A stretch of 25,079 bases of DNA from Spirochaetaceae bacterium (GTDB lineage: Bacteria > Spirochaetota > Spirochaetia > DSM-27196 > SKKC01). Under the pieces are notes generated by a model that worked only from the letters and a program-made list of their open reading frames with translations, made no database searches and had not been told where the DNA came from. Both the position numbers and the translations under genes were made by a program. The stretch spans positions 1-25,079 of the forward strand of contig PWGF01000532.1 in assembly GCA_003554375.1 (NCBI GenBank), written 5' to 3'. Shown in pieces: positions 21,457-25,079 of this stretch; position 1 is the stretch's first letter; each line of letters opens with the position of its first letter.

Positions 21457-21774
21457 ACGGAATAGCCTACCGACATTGTCCCCACCGGGCAAGGGAAGGC
21501 TCCAAAGGCGCCTGATAGGAGCTACACATATGTCTACATATTCACGGCAATCTCACTGCAACCCTTGCGTTGTAAGCTCACTTCCCGTATCGTTTGGGAA
21601 GCGTCACGAAAACATGGATATAGAGAACGACGTGTATAGCCGAGGCCTGTGAGTAGATAGACATGACGCGACAATTGGCAGCCGCACCACACGTCGGCCG
21701 GCTCTAGCGCCAGGTGTCGGGGGATACGACGGCCGCCATAGACACAACACCCGTGACTGGAGGGGCAACATCGA
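21457..21774. promoter_or_regulatory. Divergent control region between purE and the redox operon
   Basis: 318 bases without a gene. A rightward promoter candidate is TTGCGT (21565-21570), 17 bases, TATCGT (21588-21593). Its -10 lies inside a 21-base inverted repeat with arms CTTCCC (21581-21586) and GGGAAG (21596-21601), a possible operator. The leader from there would be about 175 nt. No recognised riboswitch or Rex-type site is seen. GGAGGGG precedes the ATG at 21775. Confidence 0.4.
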
Positions 21775-22278
21775 ATGGAACAGACTGCCGCGGTTGAGCG
21801 CTCCGATCTGATCAAGACCTTGCAGAAGGAGCAAGAAACGGAAGGATACATCTCGGACGAGGCAATCGAACGGATTGCTACGGAGTTCGACGTTCCGCCG
21901 GTCGAGGTAGAAGGCGTGGTGAGCTTCTATACGCAGTTCAAACGAATTCCTCCGGGGAAGTACCACATCATGGTGTGCGACGGGACGGCTTGCCACATTA
22001 TCGGCGCTCCGCTGATCCTCACCTGGCTCGCCGACGCGCTCGGCATTCGCGACGGAGAGACCGATGAAAACGGACTTTTCTCGATGGAGAGCGTGGCCTG
22101 CCTCGGATGCTGCAGCTTAGCGCCGGTCATCAGCATCAACGGCAAAGTCTACGGCAAGCTCGACCGGAAGAAGCTGCTGAAGACGATTCGTGAGTACAAG
22201 AAAGCGGAAGATTCGAACGGTCGGTCGAATCAGACTCAATCGAAGAGCACGGCCGAGAACACGGGAGCTGCGGAGTGA
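21775..22278 (+). CDS. NuoE/HydC-like 2Fe-2S subunit of an NAD(P)H-linked complex
   Basis: 167 aa. An N-terminal helical part (LQKEQETEGYISDEAIERIATEF) leads to VPPVEVEGVVSFYTQFK, the signature of complex I subunit E and hydrogenase gamma subunits. The thioredoxin-like 2Fe-2S domain has MVCDGTACH and VACLGCCSLAPV, supplying the four cluster cysteines. The last 25 residues are a hydrophilic Asn/Ser/Thr tail. It passes electrons between the NuoF-like flavoprotein and other clusters. The gene is the first of at least three and overlaps the next one at its stop codon. Without complex I membrane genes, a soluble hydrogenase, formate dehydrogenase or transhydrogenase-type complex is the likely setting. 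Confidence 0.93.
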   Translation: MEQTAAVERSDLIKTLQKEQETEGYISDEAIERIATEFDVPPVEVEGVVSFYTQFKRIPPGKYHIMVCDGTACHIIGAPLILTWLADALGIRDGETDENGLFSMESVACLGCCSLAPVISINGKVYGKLDRKKLLKTIREYKKAEDSNGRSNQTQSKSTAENTGAAE

Positions 22279-24017
22279 TGGTTACACGGATCAAAGTAGG
22301 AACAGCAAGCTGCGGCATTGCGGCCGGCGCCGGAGAGGTGTTGCAACTCCTCCGGAAAACGGCCGAACAGCACGGAACACTATCTGACGTCCCCATCGTC
22401 GAGGTGGGATGTATCGGCCACTGCTACGCCGAACCGCTGGTGGAAGTCGAGACCGACTCGGGGAGGTATTTCTACGAGAAAGTAGAGCCCAAACAGGATC
22501 AACTCCGGCGAATTCTGAATCTGGAAGAGCAGGGACGATTCCGGCCGAACGAGGCGCGAGCGCAGAAGGAAAGAACGTCCATCATGGCACTCGCCGGACG
22601 GATCGAGCCCACGTCGCTTGAGGAATACCGGGGGCATGGGGGATACGAGGCGCTGGCCGCCGCGCACGAGATGGCTCCCGAGAAGCTGGTCGAGGAAGTG
22701 AAAGAGTCACGGCTGCGAGGCCGCGGCGGCGGCGGCTTCCCGACCGGATTGAAATGGCGTTTTCTCGCAGGCAAGGAGTCGGACAACAAGGTCCTCATCT
22801 GCAACGCCGACGAAGGTGACCCGGGTGCCTTTATGGACCGTACCCTCATGGAGTCACTCCCGCACCTCGTCTTAGAGGGAATGCTCATTGGGGCCAAGGC
22901 GACCGGGGCCCGCCGGCTGTTCATCTACTGTCGCGCCGAATACCCCCGCGCAGTCAAGAACCTCAACACCGCGATCGAACAGATCCGGGCCGCGGAGCTC
23001 AACGTGATCGACGGCCACGCAGTAGATATCCGCGTCAAGGAAGGCGCCGGAGCTTTTGTGTGCGGCGAAGAGACCGGGCTCATCCACTCGCTCGAAGGAC
23101 GCCGGGGAACCCCGCGGTACCGCCCGCCATATCCGACGGATTACGGTTTCCATGGCGCTCCGACCGCGATCAACAACGTGGAAACGTTCGCGAATATACC
23201 GCAAATCGTACGCTACGGAGCCTCGGCGTTCACCAAGACCGGCACGGAGAACAGCACCGGCACCAAGCTCTTCGCGCTCGCGGGTGACCTCCAATACTCG
23301 GGCCTCGTCGAGGTGCCGATGGGGCTGTCAATCGGCGAAGTGGTCTTCGACATCGGCGGCGCCGAGCGCGGGGGCGTCAAGGCCGTGCAGATCGGCGGAC
23401 CGAGCGGAGGCTGCATCCCTGCGGAGCATTTCGACACGCCGATCGACTATGACTCCCTCAGCTCGCTCGGGGCGATCATGGGCTCCGGCGGTCTGATCGT
23501 CATCGGCACGAATCGATGCATGGTGGAGACTGCCCGGTACTTCCTGGAGTTCACCACGAGAGAGAGCTGCGGCAAGTGCACGTTCTGCCGGGTAGGAACG
23601 AAGCGCATGCTGGAGACGCTCGAGCGGATCACCGGCGGGGAAGGGAGTGCCGCCGACATCGAGCGTCTCGGGGACTTGGGAACCAAGATCAAGCAAGGGT
23701 CGCTGTGCGGCTTGGGCCAGACAGCCCCCAACCCGGTCCTCTCGACTCTCCGCTACTTCAACGATGAGTACCAGAGCCACGTAGAGGAAGGTTTCTGCCC
23801 CGCGCTCGAGTGTAAGGCGCTTGTGGATATATTCATCGATCCCGATCAGTGCAACGGCTGCAAGCTCTGCATCAAAGCGTGCCCCGTGAACTGCATCAGC
23901 GAGGACTTCGTCGTGGACAACGCAGTGTGCACGCGCTGCAACAGCTGCATTGAAGTCTGCCGGCAAAACGCCATCAGCCGCGTCGCGAAAGGAGGAGCTG
24001 TCCGTGTCGCAAGCTAA
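22275..24017 (+). CDS. NuoF/HydB-like NAD(P)H-oxidising flavoprotein
   Basis: 580 aa, multi-domain. Residues 1-85: 2Fe-2S thioredoxin-like domain (GTASCGIAAGAGEVL, CIGHCYAEPLVEV). About 130-430: the FMN/NAD(H) domain with GRGGGGFPTGLKW, CNADEGDPGAFMDR and GAGAFVCGEETGL. SLBB and 4Fe-4S parts follow, with SCGKCTFCRVGTKRM and a later LCGLG. About 520-570: two ferredoxin 4Fe-4S motifs, CNGCKLCIKACP and CTRCNSCIEVC. This is the HydB/HndC layout of bifurcating or NAD(P)-reducing FeFe-hydrogenases and of NAD-dependent formate dehydrogenases. The start is either GTG 22275 or ATG 22278, both overlapping the previous stop. The next gene starts inside its 3' end. Confidence 0.94.
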   Translation: MMVTRIKVGTASCGIAAGAGEVLQLLRKTAEQHGTLSDVPIVEVGCIGHCYAEPLVEVETDSGRYFYEKVEPKQDQLRRILNLEEQGRFRPNEARAQKERTSIMALAGRIEPTSLEEYRGHGGYEALAAAHEMAPEKLVEEVKESRLRGRGGGGFPTGLKWRFLAGKESDNKVLICNADEGDPGAFMDRTLMESLPHLVLEGMLIGAKATGARRLFIYCRAEYPRAVKNLNTAIEQIRAAELNVIDGHAVDIRVKEGAGAFVCGEETGLIHSLEGRRGTPRYRPPYPTDYGFHGAPTAINNVETFANIPQIVRYGASAFTKTGTENSTGTKLFALAGDLQYSGLVEVPMGLSIGEVVFDIGGAERGGVKAVQIGGPSGGCIPAEHFDTPIDYDSLSSLGAIMGSGGLIVIGTNRCMVETARYFLEFTTRESCGKCTFCRVGTKRMLETLERITGGEGSAADIERLGDLGTKIKQGSLCGLGQTAPNPVLSTLRYFNDEYQSHVEEGFCPALECKALVDIFIDPDQCNGCKLCIKACPVNCISEDFVVDNAVCTRCNSCIEVCRQNAISRVAKGGAVRVAS

Positions 24018-25079
24018 GAACAACCAAGTCACCTTCACCATAGACGGGAAACCCGTATCAGCACCGCCGGACCGGACGATCCTGGACATCGCCGCGGAAA
24101 ACGGCATCGAGATCCCGACCATGTGCCACAGCGAGCGCGTCAGCCGAACGACCTCCTGCTTCGTATGTATCGTACGGGACGCCAAGAGCGGCAAGTGGAT
24201 GCCGTCGTGTTCCGCCTCAGTGATGGACGGCATGGAGATCGAATCATCAAGCCCGGCGGTCCTCGAGATGCGACGCACCGCACTGGAGCTTCTCCTCTCA
24301 GAGCACACCGGGGACTGCGAAGGGCCGTGTACGCTCGCATGTCCGGCAGGCGCCGATGTGGAAGGCTATGTGCGGGCCGGGCGACACGGAGAGCACCGCA
24401 AAGCGCTCGAGATTATCAAAGAGCGAATTCCGCTTCCACTTTCGATCGGACGGGTCTGTCCCCGGTTCTGCGAGAAGGACTGCCGGCGTCACGTTCTGGA
24501 CCGTGAGGCGGTCGCCATAAACGACTTCAAGCGCTTCGCCGCCGATCTCCACTACGACGACTACATGGAAGAGCTCCCGCCGCTGTCCGGTGAGCGGGTG
24601 GCGATTGTCGGTGCTGGGCCGGCGGGACTCGCGACCGCCTACTTTCTGCGGCGCGACGCAGGGATGAGCGTAGACATCTATGAACGGCTACCGGAAGCGG
24701 GAGGGATGCTCCGCTACGGCATCCCCGAGTATCGCCTGCCGAAAGAGGTGCTGGACCGTGAGCTGGCCCACTTCAAGCGCATGGGCGGAATCCGAATCCT
24801 GTGCAACCATGAGCTCGGTCGGGACGTGCAGATGGCGGAGCTCAAGGAGCGCTATTCGGCCGTGATCGTTGCCGTCGGCTCATGGCGTTCGAGCGGTATG
24901 CGTACCGAAGGGGAGGAACTTGCGCGAGGCGGTATCGAGTGGCTGCAGGAGCTTGCCGCCGGCGGATGGCAGGGAGATAACCCCGGTGAAACCGTTGTGG
25001 TTGGCGGTGGAAACACCGCGATGGACTGCGTCAGGAGTGCCATCCGGCTGACTGAAAGCCCGGTACACTGCTTGTACCG
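24004..25079 (+). CDS. 2Fe-2S ferredoxin domain fused to a GltD-like FAD/NAD(P) oxidoreductase, cut by the window edge
   Basis: 358 residues visible, no stop. GTG 24004 lies 6 bases after GGAGGAG and overlaps the previous gene by 14 bases. Residues 1-85 are a NuoG-type 2Fe-2S domain with C-x10-C-x2-C-x13-C (MCHSERVSRTTSCFVC onward). Then EHTGDCEGPCTLACP and IGRVCPRFCEKDCRR give cysteines for two 4Fe-4S clusters, as in the small subunit of glutamate synthase. From about 198, VAIVGAGPAGLATAYFL binds FAD, EAGGMLRYGIPEYRLP is the GltD hallmark, and VVVGGGNTAMDC is the NAD(P) site. I would expect it to link NAD(P)H to the HydB-like partner and a catalytic subunit further right. It resembles SfrB-like proteins by architecture; function not proven. 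Confidence 0.9.
   Translation, partial: MSQAKNNQVTFTIDGKPVSAPPDRTILDIAAENGIEIPTMCHSERVSRTTSCFVCIVRDAKSGKWMPSCSASVMDGMEIESSSPAVLEMRRTALELLLSEHTGDCEGPCTLACPAGADVEGYVRAGRHGEHRKALEIIKERIPLPLSIGRVCPRFCEKDCRRHVLDREAVAINDFKRFAADLHYDDYMEELPPLSGERVAIVGAGPAGLATAYFLRRDAGMSVDIYERLPEAGGMLRYGIPEYRLPKEVLDRELAHFKRMGGIRILCNHELGRDVQMAELKERYSAVIVAVGSWRSSGMRTEGEELARGGIEWLQELAAGGWQGDNPGETVVVGGGNTAMDCVRSAIRLTESPVHCLY

Noticed and set aside
23328..24308. A 326-codon antisense frame opposite the NuoF/HydB-like gene
   Set aside because: It overlaps two genes with clear iron-sulphur and flavin motifs and has none of its own.

Overview
The window is a GC-rich bacterial chromosome segment packed with genes on both strands. 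It contains no rRNA, tRNA, CRISPR array, transposase or phage gene that I can recognise. A neighbouring phosphomevalonate kinase/mevalonate kinase pair, a Zn-dependent phospholipase C-like protein, a RelA/SpoT-TPR protein, a ferredoxin-thioredoxin reductase catalytic chain and a HydC/HydB-type NADH-oxidising module together suggest a free-living, probably anaerobic or facultative, high-GC spirochaete. This assignment is an inference from gene content, not from a marker gene.

Layout. 1-3123 (+): the 3' part of phosphomevalonate kinase, mevalonate kinase, then a PLC-like metalloprotein. 3168-9492 (-): one compact operon, in transcription order short-chain dehydrogenase, peptide/nickel-type ABC permease B, ATPase D, ATPase F, substrate-binding protein, permease C. 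Four of its junctions are short start/stop overlaps. 9674-10265 (-): a badly decayed beta-lactamase-type serine hydrolase, followed to about 10560 by a cluster of strong palindromes. 10731-12590 (+): an HEXXH protein with a coiled-coil tail, a structured intergenic element, then a glutaredoxin-like protein next to a ferredoxin-thioredoxin reductase catalytic chain. 12659-13996 (-) and 14075-16795 (+): a divergent pair, an alarmone synthetase-like RelA/SpoT-TPR protein and a PAS-PAS-PAS-GGDEF-EAL protein whose GGDEF half looks dead and whose EAL half looks intact. 17052-18335 (+): an AI-2E family membrane protein whose tail runs into the convergent GH1 beta-glucosidase gene (18208-19725, -). 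19816-21456 (-): ychF and purE. 21775 to the end (+): NuoE/HydC-like, NuoF/HydB-like and a 2Fe-2S plus GltD-like flavoprotein cut by the window edge.

The most unusual theme is a family of short GC-rich tandem repeats sown through the window. Inside genes the unit is a multiple of three: twelve consecutive 15-bp units in the beta-glucosidase, 18 bp in the oppD tail, and five-residue-like inserts in mevalonate kinase, the oppC N-terminus and the PAS linker. Between genes the related arrays have mixed units of 12 to 17 bp, or 31 bp. This looks like a minisatellite-like process that invades loops, linkers and termini and is filtered by reading frame. All catalytic motifs around the inserts are preserved.

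Functionally, the window joins isoprenoid precursor synthesis, peptide uptake, thiol redox relay, two nucleotide second messengers from one shared promoter region, beta-glucoside breakdown, and an electron-transfer module that probably couples NAD(P)H to a hydrogenase or formate dehydrogenase beyond the right edge.
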